A stretch of 6,181 nt of DNA from Ramlibacter sp. (GCA_021156245.1 JAJNBO010000174.1:1-6181); one strand, 5' to 3'. Positions 1 to 6,023 are shown, counted from the stretch's first letter. Notes: generated from the sequence alone by a model not told the origin. Made by a program: numbers and translations.

Positions 1-1
1 C

Positions 2-559
2 GTGCACCGGCTCGACCGGGAGACCTCGGGCATCCTGCTGGTGGCCAAGAAGCGGTCCGCACTCACGAAGCTGCAGGACCAGTTCCGCGACCGCGAGACC
101 GGCAAGACCTACCTGGCGCTCGTCACCGGCGCCTGGCCGGCCAACAAAAAAGTGATCGACCAGCCCTTGCACAAGTACCTGCAGGCCGATGGGGAGCGGC
201 GCGTCAAGGTGGTGGCGAAGGACGATCCGGACGGCATGCGGGCCATCAGTCTGGTGAAGGTCCAGGAGACGTACCGGGACTTCACCCTCCTCGAGGTCAC
301 CATCAAGACCGGTCGCACGCACCAGATCCGCGTGCACCTGGCGAGCGCCGGCCATCCTATCGCCGGGGATGACAAGTATGGCGATTTCGAGCTGAACAAG
401 GCGCTGGCGAAGCAGGGCCTCAAGCGCATGTTCCTGCATGCGTGGCGGTTACAGTTCGACCACCCCGCCACGGCGGAACGCATCGCGCTGCTCGCGCCGC
501 CGCCGCCCGAACTGCAGAATTTCATCGCCCATGCCCGCCTCCCGTCCGCGCCGCTATGA
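2..559 (+). CDS. rluC: 23S rRNA pseudouridine synthase RluC, C-terminal part (5' truncated by window edge)
   Basis: RluC isomerises specific uridines of 23S rRNA to pseudouridine (positions 955, 2504 and 2580 in E. coli numbering) in the cytoplasm. The visible 185 residues open with HRLDRETSG, the RluA/RluC-family catalytic motif, with the nucleophilic Asp at visible residue 5. The following LLVAKKRSAL stretch is close to E. coli RluC as I remember it. GRTHQIRVHLASAGHPIAGD (residues 104-123) is the second conserved family block, and MFLHAWRL (143-150) the third. The N-terminal S4 RNA-binding domain and the true start lie upstream of the window; about 130 residues are probably missing, given a family length near 320. 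The first codon seen is GTG, most likely an internal Val of the usual VHRLD sequence and not a start. The 3' end overlaps the next gene by 29 bases, which points to translational coupling. Confidence 0.95.
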   Translation: MHRLDRETSGILLVAKKRSALTKLQDQFRDRETGKTYLALVTGAWPANKKVIDQPLHKYLQADGERRVKVVAKDDPDGMRAISLVKVQETYRDFTLLEVTIKTGRTHQIRVHLASAGHPIAGDDKYGDFELNKALAKQGLKRMFLHAWRLQFDHPATAERIALLAPPPPELQNFIAHARLPSAPL

Positions 560-1199
560 CCTGATCGCCTTCGACTGGGACGGCACGCTGTTCGACTCCA
601 CCCGGATCATCGTGCGCTGCATCCAGCGCGCGGTGGCCGACGTCGGCGGCATGGTGCCTTCGGACACGGCGGCTTCGTACGTGATCGGCATGGGCCTGAT
701 GGAGGCGCTCGCGCACGCCGCGCCCGACGTGCCGCGCGAGCGCTACGCGGAGCTCGGCGCCTCCTACCGCCGCCACTACATGGCGCATCAGGACGACTTG
801 AGCCTTTTTCCCGGCGTGCTGCCCATGCTGGAGGCGCTGCGGGAGCGCCAGCACTGGCTGGCCGTGGCCACAGGCAAGTCGCGCCGCGGCCTGGACGAAG
901 TCCTGCAGACGGCGCAGCTGCAGGGGTTGTTCAATGGATCCCGCACTGCCGACGAGACCGCCGGCAAGCCCGACCCGCGCATGCTGCACGAACTGATGCG
1001 CGAGTTCGGCACCGACCCGGAACGCACGCTGATGGTCGGCGACACCACCCACGACCTGCAGATGGCGGTGAACGCCGGCTGTCCCAGCGTGGGCGTGAGC
1101 TACGGCGCCCACGACACCGCTGGCTTCGATGCCTTGCGACCGCAGGTAGTCGTCCACTCGGTCGCGGAGCTGCATGCCTGGCTGCTGGAGAACGCCTGA
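531..1199 (+). CDS. HAD-superfamily (subfamily IA) phosphatase, phosphoglycolate phosphatase-like
   Basis: Predicted cytoplasmic phosphohydrolase of 222 residues, a normal length for subfamily IA. All four HAD motifs are present: DWDGT at 15-19 (nucleophile Asp15, acid/base Asp17), Thr114 in VATGK (motif II), Lys146 in GKPDP (motif III) and GDTTHD at 170-175 (motif IV, metal-binding Asp171 and Asp175). An alpha-helical cap lies between motifs I and II, roughly residues 22-95. The ATG at 531 puts the first motif about 15 residues in, as is normal; the frame stays open upstream to 438, but that part lies inside rluC and reads as arginine/proline-rich nonsense. The start lies 29 bases inside rluC with no clear Shine-Dalgarno sequence, so coupling to rluC translation is likely. 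The substrate cannot be read from the sequence: phosphoglycolate, another sugar phosphate or a nucleotide are all possible, so no symbol is given. Confidence 0.93.
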   Translation: MPASRPRRYDLIAFDWDGTLFDSTRIIVRCIQRAVADVGGMVPSDTAASYVIGMGLMEALAHAAPDVPRERYAELGASYRRHYMAHQDDLSLFPGVLPMLEALRERQHWLAVATGKSRRGLDEVLQTAQLQGLFNGSRTADETAGKPDPRMLHELMREFGTDPERTLMVGDTTHDLQMAVNAGCPSVGVSYGAHDTAGFDALRPQVVVHSVAELHAWLLENA

Positions 1200-1200
1200 G

Positions 1201-1572
1201 GTGGGCGACACGCAGCAGATCCCCCTTTGCAACGGCCGCGAACTCGTGGACGGCGGCGTGGCCGTGCCGTTCGACGTCGTGTATGCCGGCCAGACCTGCC
1301 GGGCCTTCGCGATCCGCCACCAGGGCATCGTCCACGCCTACCTGAACCGCTGCACGCACGTCGCCATGGAAATGGACTGGCAGCCGAACCGGTTCTTCGA
1401 CGATACCGGACGCTGGCTGCTGTGCAGCACGCACGGCGCCGCCTACCAGCCGGACACGGGCGCTTGCGCCGGCGGGCCCTGCCGCGGCGGCCTGGTGCGC
1501 ATAGCCCTCACGGAAAGGGATGGCGTGGTGCACTGGCATACTGACTACAACCTGCAACCGGTTGCCTTCTGA
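1201..1572 (+). CDS. Small Rieske [2Fe-2S] domain protein
   Basis: A 123-residue stand-alone Rieske protein, probably a cytoplasmic electron carrier or redox sensor; no signal peptide or membrane segment is visible. The cluster ligands are Cys51-x-His53 (CTH) and Cys75-x2-His78 (CSTH), separated by 21 residues. That is longer than the 15-17 usual in classic Rieske ferredoxins and fits a subfamily with an extra loop (DWQPNRFFDD). A conserved-looking GGPCRGG (91-97) follows. The start is taken as GTG 1201, one base after the HAD stop codon, with GGAG at 1187-1190 ten bases upstream. An in-frame ATG at 1174 would add nine residues inside the HAD gene and is less likely. No oxygenase or reductase partner is encoded in the window, so the redox partner and role are unknown. 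Its place between a phosphatase and a peptidase gives no pathway. Confidence 0.9.
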   Translation: MGDTQQIPLCNGRELVDGGVAVPFDVVYAGQTCRAFAIRHQGIVHAYLNRCTHVAMEMDWQPNRFFDDTGRWLLCSTHGAAYQPDTGACAGGPCRGGLVRIALTERDGVVHWHTDYNLQPVAF

Positions 1573-1573
1573 C

Positions 1574-2572
1574 ATGAACGATCCCACCCTGCCGCCGGAC
1601 GCCCCGGCTCCTGCACCCGCGCCTGCGCGTGCGTCCTCCGCACCCGCGCCCGGCTGGGAGCACGCCACCATGGAGCGGCTGCTGTTCGCCACGATCGCGG
1701 AGCAAAGGGCGCAGCGCCGCTGGCGCGCTTTCACGCGGCTGGCCTGGCTGGCGTTCTTCGTGTTCCTGATCTGGTCGCTGATGGGGCGCGGCAGCTCCGG
1801 CGCCGACAAGGCCACCGCGCACACGGCCGTGATCGAGATCGACGGCGAGATCGGCCCGGACAGCGAGGCCAGCGCGGAGTTCGTCGTGGCAGCAGCCAAG
1901 GCCGCTTTCGAGGATGCCGGCGCGCAAGGCGTGGTGCTCCTGATCAACTCGCCGGGCGGCAGCCCGGTGCAGGCCGGCATCATTAACGACGAACTGCGCC
2001 GCCTGAAGGCGAAGTACAAGAAGCCGCTGTATGCGGTGGTCGAGGAGTCCTGTGCTTCGGCCGCGTACTACATCGCGGTGTCGGCGGACCGGATCTACGT
2101 CGACAAGGCCAGCATCGTCGGGAGCATCGGCGTGCTGATGGAAGGCTTCGGCTTCACCGGCTTGATGGAGAAGCTGGGGGTCGAGCGCCGGCTGATGACG
2201 GCCGGCGAGAACAAGGGCTTCCTCGACCCGTTCAGCCCCCAGACCGAGCGCCAGCGCCAGCATGCGCAGGAGATGCTGGACCAGGTGCACCGCCAGTTCA
2301 TCGACGTGGTGCGCACCGGCCGCGGCAAGCGGCTGAAGGAAGTGCCGGAGCTGTTCAGCGGCCTGTTCTGGACCGGCCAGCAAGCCGTGGAACTGGGCTT
2401 GGCCGACCAGGTGGGCAACCTCGACTTCGTCGCGCGCGAAGTGATCAAGGCCGAAGAGCTGGTCGACTACACCCGCCACGACAACGTCGCCGAGAAACTG
2501 GCGAAGCGTTTCGGAGCGTCCATCGGCGAGGGCGCCGTGAAGGCGCTGCGGACGATGCCGCCGCTGCGGTAA
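1574..2572 (+). CDS. sppA: S49-family (SppA/SohB-type) membrane-anchored serine peptidase
   Basis: Predicted signal-peptide peptidase-like protease that cleaves peptides or membrane-protein remnants at the periplasmic face of the inner membrane. The protein has 332 residues: a Pro/Ala-rich disordered head (about 5-27), a basic stretch (RRWRAFTR, 48-55), one transmembrane helix (about 56-72) and an S49 domain (about 84-295). The positive residues before the helix predict an N-in/C-out topology. The probable nucleophile is Ser162 in CASAAYYIA and the general base Lys214 in GENKGF. Their 52-residue spacing equals the Ser147-Lys199 spacing I recall for Bacillus subtilis SppA. It has a single S49 domain, like that enzyme and unlike the duplicated E. 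coli SppA of 618 residues. The motif reads SAAYY where classic SppA has SGGYY. The start ATG 1574 is one base after the Rieske stop; an in-frame ATG at 1520 lies inside the Rieske gene. The symbol is by family only; SohB is an alternative. Confidence 0.92.
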   Translation: MNDPTLPPDAPAPAPAPARASSAPAPGWEHATMERLLFATIAEQRAQRRWRAFTRLAWLAFFVFLIWSLMGRGSSGADKATAHTAVIEIDGEIGPDSEASAEFVVAAAKAAFEDAGAQGVVLLINSPGGSPVQAGIINDELRRLKAKYKKPLYAVVEESCASAAYYIAVSADRIYVDKASIVGSIGVLMEGFGFTGLMEKLGVERRLMTAGENKGFLDPFSPQTERQRQHAQEMLDQVHRQFIDVVRTGRGKRLKEVPELFSGLFWTGQQAVELGLADQVGNLDFVAREVIKAEELVDYTRHDNVAEKLAKRFGASIGEGAVKALRTMPPLR

Positions 2573-2596
2573 TTTCCCGAGAGATCCCGTCGCTGT

Positions 2597-3355
2597 CTAC
2601 GCGCCGAGGGCGAACACCGCCGGGGCGTCGTTCTTCACCGGCTCGCCCTGCTTTTTCCAATCCGACACCAACGCACTGCGGCATTGCGCGGTCGGCAGCG
2701 TCAACGCTGACGCGACGGCGACGCGCGTGGCGGGCTTGAGGGACTGCAGCATCGCCTGCCAGAGCGCCACGTTGCGGTACGGCGTCTCGATGAACAACTG
2801 CGCCTGGCCGGTGCGCAGTGCCAACGCTTCGAGCTCGCGCAGGCGCTGCTGGCGTGCCGCGGCGTCCTGCGGCAGGTAGCCGACGAAGGCGAAGTTCTGG
2901 CCATTCAGTCCACTGGCGGCCAGCGTCAGCAGCAGGGACACAGGCCCCACCAGCGGCACCACCTCGATGCCGAGGTCATGCGCCGCGCGCACCACCGACG
3001 ATCCGGGATCCGCGATCGCCGGCATGCCGGCTTCGCTCACCAGCCCCATGGCATGTCCTTGCAGCGCCGGCTGCAGCAAGCCCTTGGCATCGAAGGAGGC
3101 CGGCGCGTGGTCGCCCTTCTTGTGCACCGCGCGCGGCAGCTCCTGGAGCTGCTGCTGCTGCAGGGGCGCGGCGAGCGGCCGCACCTCGCCGACCCGCTTG
3201 AGGAAAGCGCGCGCCGATTTCGCGTTCTCGCAGATCCAGTGCGTGATGCCGGCCGCGGCCGCGATGGTTCCCGCGGGCAGGACGTCGGGCAGCGGCGCCA
3301 CGGCATCGCAGCCGAAGTCGAGCGGCGTCGGCACGAGGTAGAGCCGGCCTTTCAT
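2597..3355 (-). CDS. RsmI-like SAM-dependent methyltransferase (tetrapyrrole methylase fold), specific substrate unknown
   Basis: A 252-residue protein with the TP-methylase fold shared by RsmI (16S rRNA C1402 ribose methylase) and the cobalamin/sirohaem methylases. Visible RsmI-like blocks are LYLVPTPLD (5-13), GLVSEAGMPAIADPG (104-118, the SAM-binding region), GIEVVPLVGP (129-138) and the ASGLNGQNFAFVGYLP block (147-162), followed by IETPYRN (189-195). However, the RsmI hallmark after the first strand (GNLxD ... EDTR) is replaced by LDFGCDAVAPL and CENAKSARAFL, and the protein is shorter than E. coli RsmI (286). It therefore looks like a divergent paralogue; a genuine rsmI would be expected elsewhere in the genome. 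Its ATG overlaps the maf stop codon as ATGA (3352-3355), so it is probably translated by coupling to maf. Residues 66-69 are four glutamines. Family assignment is firm; function is open. Confidence 0.88.
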   Translation of the reverse strand: MKGRLYLVPTPLDFGCDAVAPLPDVLPAGTIAAAAGITHWICENAKSARAFLKRVGEVRPLAAPLQQQQLQELPRAVHKKGDHAPASFDAKGLLQPALQGHAMGLVSEAGMPAIADPGSSVVRAAHDLGIEVVPLVGPVSLLLTLAASGLNGQNFAFVGYLPQDAAARQQRLRELEALALRTGQAQLFIETPYRNVALWQAMLQSLKPATRVAVASALTLPTAQCRSALVSDWKKQGEPVKNDAPAVFALGA

Positions 3356-3960
3356 CCGAACACGCGGACGCCCGCGGCGCGCAGCATGCGGCAGGTGCGG
3401 ATCAGTGGCAGGCCCACGAGGGCGGTGGGATCGTCGCTGTCGATCGACTCCAGCAGGGCGATGCCCAAGCCTTCGCTCTTGGCGCTGCCCGCGCAGTCAT
3501 AAGGTTGTTCCGCGCGCAGGTAGGCCTCGATCTCCGGCAAGTCCAGGCTGCGGAAGCGCACGCGCACGGGAGCGAGGTCGTGCTGCGCGAACCCGTCGTC
3601 CACGCACACCACGGACACCGCCGTCTGGAACACGACGGTGCGCCCGCTCATCTTGCGCAGCTGCGCGACGGCATTGGCGTGGTTGCCCGGCTTGCCGAGG
3701 GGCTCGCCGTCGAGGTCGGCAACCTGGTCGGAGCCGATCACCACGGCGCCCGGGTGCAGGCGGGCCACGGCCGCCGCTTTCGCCTCGGCCAGCCGGCGCG
3801 CCAGCGCCGCCGGGGCTTCGCCGGTACGCGGCGTTTCGTCCACCTCCGGCGGCACCACGCTGAAGTCCAGCCTCAGCCGTGACAGCAGTTCCCGGCGATA
3901 GACGGAGGTCGAGCCCAGCACCAGCGGGCGCGTGGCGATGGCAGGGGTGGAAGGCGGCAT
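3352..3960 (-). CDS. maf: Maf-like nucleotide pyrophosphatase, YceF type (probable 7-methyl-GTP pyrophosphatase)
   Basis: Maf proteins hydrolyse non-canonical or modified nucleoside triphosphates to the monophosphate, which cleans the nucleotide pool. The 202 residues show the family signature: GSTSVYRRELL (16-26), VDET (40-43), and GSDQVADLDGEPLGKPG (76-92) with the probable catalytic Asp78 and Lys90. YDCAGSAKSEG (154-164) resembles the YceF subgroup (7-methyl-GTP) more than the YhdE subgroup (dTTP/UTP), which I recall as having a GKAGAYG-type sequence there. The substrate is thus inferred. Two in-frame ATGs compete, at 3969 and 3960. I prefer 3960 because an AAGAGA element (complement of 3970-3975) sits nine bases from it but directly abuts the ATG at 3969; the choice changes only three residues. 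The gene is divergent from yceD, as yceF is in E. coli, and its 3' end overlaps the methylase gene by four bases. Confidence 0.93.
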   Translation of the reverse strand: MPPSTPAIATRPLVLGSTSVYRRELLSRLRLDFSVVPPEVDETPRTGEAPAALARRLAEAKAAAVARLHPGAVVIGSDQVADLDGEPLGKPGNHANAVAQLRKMSGRTVVFQTAVSVVCVDDGFAQHDLAPVRVRFRSLDLPEIEAYLRAEQPYDCAGSAKSEGLGIALLESIDSDDPTALVGLPLIRTCRMLRAAGVRVFG

Positions 3961-3974
3961 GCGCCGCATTCTCT

Positions 3975-3980
3975 TACACT
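3975..3980 (+). promoter_or_regulatory. Candidate -10 element for yceD (leaderless start)
   Basis: TACACT matches TATAAT at four of six positions. Its last base is six nucleotides before the A of the yceD ATG, so the expected transcription start falls exactly on the start codon. No convincing -35 hexamer is seen at 16-18 bases upstream. No Shine-Dalgarno sequence precedes the ATG, in keeping with a leaderless mRNA. Inferred from spacing only. Confidence 0.4.
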
Positions 3981-3986
3981 GGCCGC

Positions 3987-4529
3987 ATGGCCAAGGACCA
4001 CGACCCGCATCGCCTCGACGTGCGCCGTTTCGCCGAGGAAGGCGCCGAGCTCGCCAGCGAGGATGCGCTGCGGCGCTACCTGCGGCTCACCGCCGAAGTA
4101 CAGGACGGCGCGGCCGACCGCCCGGTGACTTGGCAGGCGCGGGGCGAGCTGCTCAATCCCCGGCACGTACAGCCCCAGGTGTGGCTGCACCTGGACGCCG
4201 CGGCGCGGCTGCCCCTGGTATGCCAGCGGTGCCTGGGCCCGGTGGACGTGCCCCTGTCGGTGCGCCGCTCCTTCCGTTTCGTCCCGGACGAGGCAACGGC
4301 CGCGGCTGAAGACGACGAAGCCGAGGAGGACCTGCTGGCGCTGAGCCGCAGCTTCGACCTGGTGGAGCTGGTCGAGGACGAGCTCCTGATGGAACTGCCG
4401 GTCGCGCCGATGCATGACGCCTGCCCGCAGCCCGTGAAGATGTCCGCGGAAGACGAGGACTTCGATGCGGCCGGCGGCAAGCGCGAAAACCCGTTCGCCG
4501 TCCTGGGGCGCCTCAAGGCCGGCAAGTAG
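3987..4529 (+). CDS. yceD: YceD/DUF177 family protein (23S rRNA accumulation protein)
   Basis: A 180-residue DUF177 protein; E. coli YceD has 173. The family has been linked to accumulation or processing of 23S rRNA in bacteria and chloroplasts; its biochemical activity is not settled. CQRC (79-82) lies in the conserved LPLVCQRCLGP segment, and a second possible metal-ligand pair, His143 and Cys146, lies in PMHDACP, so a zinc site is conceivable (inference). An acidic stretch runs over about 101-116, and the C-terminus carries the family's NPFAVLGRLK ending (168-177). The ATG at 3987 gives the expected MAKDHDPHRLDVRRFAE opening. The frame is open further upstream to 3879, but that part is antisense to maf. 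Only 26 bases separate it from the divergent maf start. rpmF follows after 147 bases, the standard yceD-rpmF pairing. Confidence 0.93.
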   Translation: MAKDHDPHRLDVRRFAEEGAELASEDALRRYLRLTAEVQDGAADRPVTWQARGELLNPRHVQPQVWLHLDAAARLPLVCQRCLGPVDVPLSVRRSFRFVPDEATAAAEDDEAEEDLLALSRSFDLVELVEDELLMELPVAPMHDACPQPVKMSAEDEDFDAAGGKRENPFAVLGRLKAGK

Positions 4530-4549
4530 GCGGGGCGGACGAGTTGGGC

Positions 4550-4555
4550 TATAAT
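4550..4555 (+). promoter_or_regulatory. Probable sigma-70 -10 element of the rpmF promoter
   Basis: A perfect TATAAT, conspicuous in this GC-rich window, lies just after the yceD stop codon. It predicts transcription starting near 4562 and an untranslated leader of about 115 nt for rpmF. The region 16-18 bases upstream has no good TTGACA match, and there is no TGn extension, so strength is uncertain. rpmF may also be read through from yceD. Confidence 0.6.
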
Positions 4556-4562
4556 CGCGGGC

Positions 4563-4604
4563 TTCGCGCCAAAAGGCGAATGGCTTGCCCGTTCTGCCCG
4601 AGCC
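4563..4604 (+). other. Two small potential hairpins in the rpmF leader
   Basis: The first is TTCGC (4563-4567) pairing with GCGAA (4576-4580) around an A-rich loop; an alternative CGCC-AAAA-GGCG fold uses 4567-4578. The second is GGCTTG (4582-4587) pairing with CGAGCC (4599-4604) with one G-U pair. Both sit at the very 5' end of the predicted transcript. They could stabilise the mRNA or be a binding site for regulation of L32, but stems this short are common in GC-rich DNA. The rest of the gap, 4605-4665, shows nothing I can interpret. Confidence 0.25.
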
Positions 4605-4665
4605 GACCCGTCCAACCCATCAACCAGCTGCATGCGTTCCGTGTGACGCGCGGCGTACAGATTCC

Positions 4666-4670
4666 AGGAG
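4666..4670 (+). promoter_or_regulatory. Shine-Dalgarno sequence of rpmF
   Basis: AGGAG with a six-base spacer to the ATG at 4677. It is the clearest ribosome binding site in the window and fixes the rpmF start. Neighbouring genes mostly rely on overlaps or lack such a site. Confidence 0.85.
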
Positions 4671-4676
4671 CCCGTC

Positions 4677-4859
4677 ATGGCTGTCCAGCAAAACAAGAAG
4701 TCGCCTTCCAAGCGCGGCATGCACCGTTCGCACAACGCGCTGACCGTGCCGGGCATCGCGGTGGAGCCCACCACGGGCGAAACGCACCTGCGCCATCACA
4801 TCAGCCCGACCGGCTTCTATCGCGGCCGCAAGGTCGTGAAGACCAAGAACGACGCCTGA
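4677..4859 (+). CDS. rpmF: 50S ribosomal protein L32 (bL32)
   Basis: A small basic structural protein of the large ribosomal subunit, 60 residues, close to the usual length of 56-60. The opening [20 protein letters not shown] is the typical bL32 start, with conserved [12 protein letters not shown] at 9-20. The C-terminal half contains the [20 protein letters not shown] pattern (34-53), also typical. It has no CxxC zinc-ribbon pair, so it is the cysteine-free (C-minus) form, as in E. coli. It lies between yceD and plsX in the widely conserved order. It has its own apparent promoter upstream and a hairpin downstream, so its expression could be set apart from that of the lipid genes. Confidence 0.98.
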   Translation: MAVQQNKKSPSKRGMHRSHNALTVPGIAVEPTTGETHLRHHISPTGFYRGRKVVKTKNDA

Positions 4860-4879
4860 TTCCGCATCCACGGGATCCC

Positions 4880-4923
4880 AGGGCCCGGCTGCGCCGCGCG
4901 TGCAGCCGGGCCTTCGTCTCTTC
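4880..4923 (+). terminator. Probable intrinsic terminator or attenuator between rpmF and plsX
   Basis: GGCCCGGCTGC (4882-4892) pairs perfectly with GCAGCCGGGCC (4902-4912): an 11-bp stem, extendable to 13 by a G-U and an A-U pair at the base. The nine-base loop can be tightened to five by two inner pairs. It begins about 20 bases after the rpmF stop codon. The tail that follows (4913-4923) is pyrimidine-rich, with seven T in eleven bases, rather than a clean T run, so termination may be partial. Alternatively the hairpin protects the rpmF mRNA 3' end. Confidence 0.65.
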
Positions 4924-4952
4924 TGCGTCCGCAAATCTGCCTGTTTTACCCC

Positions 4953-4958
4953 TACAGT
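4953..4958 (+). promoter_or_regulatory. Candidate -10 element for plsX (near-leaderless start)
   Basis: TACAGT matches TATAAT at four of six positions and ends seven bases before the plsX ATG, so transcription would start at 4965 or on the A at 4966. The gap upstream is locally richer in A and T (CTGTTTTACC) than the rest of the window. No clear -35 hexamer and no Shine-Dalgarno sequence are visible. The layout repeats that seen before yceD. Confidence 0.4.
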
Positions 4959-4965
4959 TGATGCC

Positions 4966-6018
4966 ATGACGACCATCCTGGCTGTCGATTGCATGGGGGG
5001 GGACCACGGGCCTGGCGTCACGCTGCCCGCGTGCCGCCATTTCCTGGACGCCCATCCCGAGGCGCACCTGCTCCTCGTGGGCGCGCCCGCCGCACTCGCG
5101 TCCTTCCAGCATCCCCGCGCGCGCGCCGTGCCGGCCACCGAAGTGGTGACCATGGACGACGCGATCGAGATCGCCCTGCGAAAGAAGAAGGACTCTTCGA
5201 TGCGGGTGGCCATCCAGCAGGTCAAGGACGGACAGGCGCAAGCGGCCGTCTCCGCCGGCAACACCGGCGCCCTGATGGCGCTCGCACGCTACCTGCTCAA
5301 GACGGTGGACGGCATCGACCGGCCCGCCATCGCCACCCGCCTGCCCAATGCGAAGGGCGGCGCCACCACCGTCCTCGACCTCGGCGCCAACGTCGACTGC
5401 ACGGAGCAGCACCTGCTCCAGTTCGCCGTCATGGGCTCGGCCCTGGTCGCGGCGCTCACGGGCAACAACATGCCCACGGTGGGCCTGCTGAACATCGGCG
5501 AGGAAGTGATCAAGGGCAGCGAAGTGATCAAGAAGGCCGGCGAGCTGCTGCGTTCCGCGGGCGCCGCCGGCGACATCAACTTCTTCGGCAACGTCGAAGG
5601 CAACGACATCTTTAAGGGCACCACGGACATCGTCGTCTGCGACGGCTTCGTGGGCAACGTGATGCTCAAGACGGGCGAGGGCGTGGCCTCCCTCATCAGC
5701 GGGTTCCTCAAGGAGGAGTTCGCGCGCACGCCGTTGACCAAACTCGCCGCCATCGCAGCCTATCCGGTGCTCATCGCGCTGAAAAAGCGCGTGGACCACC
5801 GCCGCTACAACGGCGCTGCGCTGCTCGGCCTGCGCGGCCTCGTCTTCAAGAGCCATGGTTCCGCCGACGAACTCGCGTTCGAGCAGGCGCTGAACCGGGC
5901 TTATGATGCGGCCCGCAACAACCTGCTCGACCGCGTCCAGGCCCGGATCGCGCACGCCCGACCCCTGCTGGTCGGCTCCGATGCCGACGCCACGCCGCTC
6001 GAAGCAGCCACCACCTGA
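4966..6018 (+). CDS. plsX: Phosphate acyltransferase PlsX (acyl-ACP:phosphate transacylase)
   Basis: PlsX converts acyl-ACP and phosphate to acyl-phosphate, which PlsY uses to acylate glycerol-3-phosphate: the first step of phospholipid synthesis in most bacteria. It acts as a peripheral membrane enzyme. The 350 residues match the family length. Diagnostic blocks are [11 protein letters not shown] (6-16), RKKKDSSM (72-79), [13 protein letters not shown] (93-105), [10 protein letters not shown] (136-145), [13 protein letters not shown] (174-186), [12 protein letters not shown] (205-216), [19 protein letters not shown] (221-239) and the late YNGAALLGL block (281-289). The ATG at 4966 gives the family's usual start; the frame is open upstream to 4900, but that falls in the terminator region. 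No Shine-Dalgarno sequence precedes it. A run of eight G (4995-5002) encodes the conserved GlyGly of MGGD. fabH begins five bases after the stop codon, so the two are surely cotranscribed. Confidence 0.98.
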   Translation: MTTILAVDCMGGDHGPGVTLPACRHFLDAHPEAHLLLVGAPAALASFQHPRARAVPATEVVTMDDAIEIALRKKKDSSMRVAIQQVKDGQAQAAVSAGNTGALMALARYLLKTVDGIDRPAIATRLPNAKGGATTVLDLGANVDCTEQHLLQFAVMGSALVAALTGNNMPTVGLLNIGEEVIKGSEVIKKAGELLRSAGAAGDINFFGNVEGNDIFKGTTDIVVCDGFVGNVMLKTGEGVASLISGFLKEEFARTPLTKLAAIAAYPVLIALKKRVDHRRYNGAALLGLRGLVFKSHGSADELAFEQALNRAYDAARNNLLDRVQARIAHARPLLVGSDADATPLEAATT

Positions 6019-6023
6019 GAAGC

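Noticed and set aside
438..530. Upstream extension of the HAD phosphatase to an ATG at 438
   Set aside because: The extra 31 residues are basic nonsense read out of frame through rluC; the ATG at 531 gives the normal distance to the DxDGT motif.
1600..1660. Ala-Pro repeat-like stretch at the S49 N-terminus
   Set aside because: Low-complexity linker common in GC-rich proteobacterial membrane proteins; not a true tandem DNA repeat.
522..2479. Long minus-strand open frames at 522-1328, 931-2019 and 1508-2479
   Set aside because: All lie opposite the well-supported HAD, Rieske and S49 genes, overlap one another in different frames, and show no motif.
2551..2576. Possible terminator at the convergent junction of the S49 gene and the methylase
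   Set aside because: Only a weak six-pair stem (TGCCGC/GCGGTA) overlapping the S49 stop codon, followed by a short ATTT; not enough to call.
3138..3165. CTG/CAG triplet run in the methylase gene
   Set aside because: Too short to be a microsatellite of note; it simply encodes a few glutamines, leucine and glutamate.
2818..3882. Plus-strand open frames opposite the methylase and maf (2978-3502, 3505-3882 and others)
   Set aside because: Arg/Ala/Pro-rich translations with no family resemblance; the minus-strand products are clear.
4801..5955. 384-codon open frame on the minus strand opposite plsX
   Set aside because: It is antisense to an unmistakable plsX. Its translation is low-complexity and rich in Arg, Ala, Val and His, typical of a GC-rich shadow frame, with no recognisable domain.
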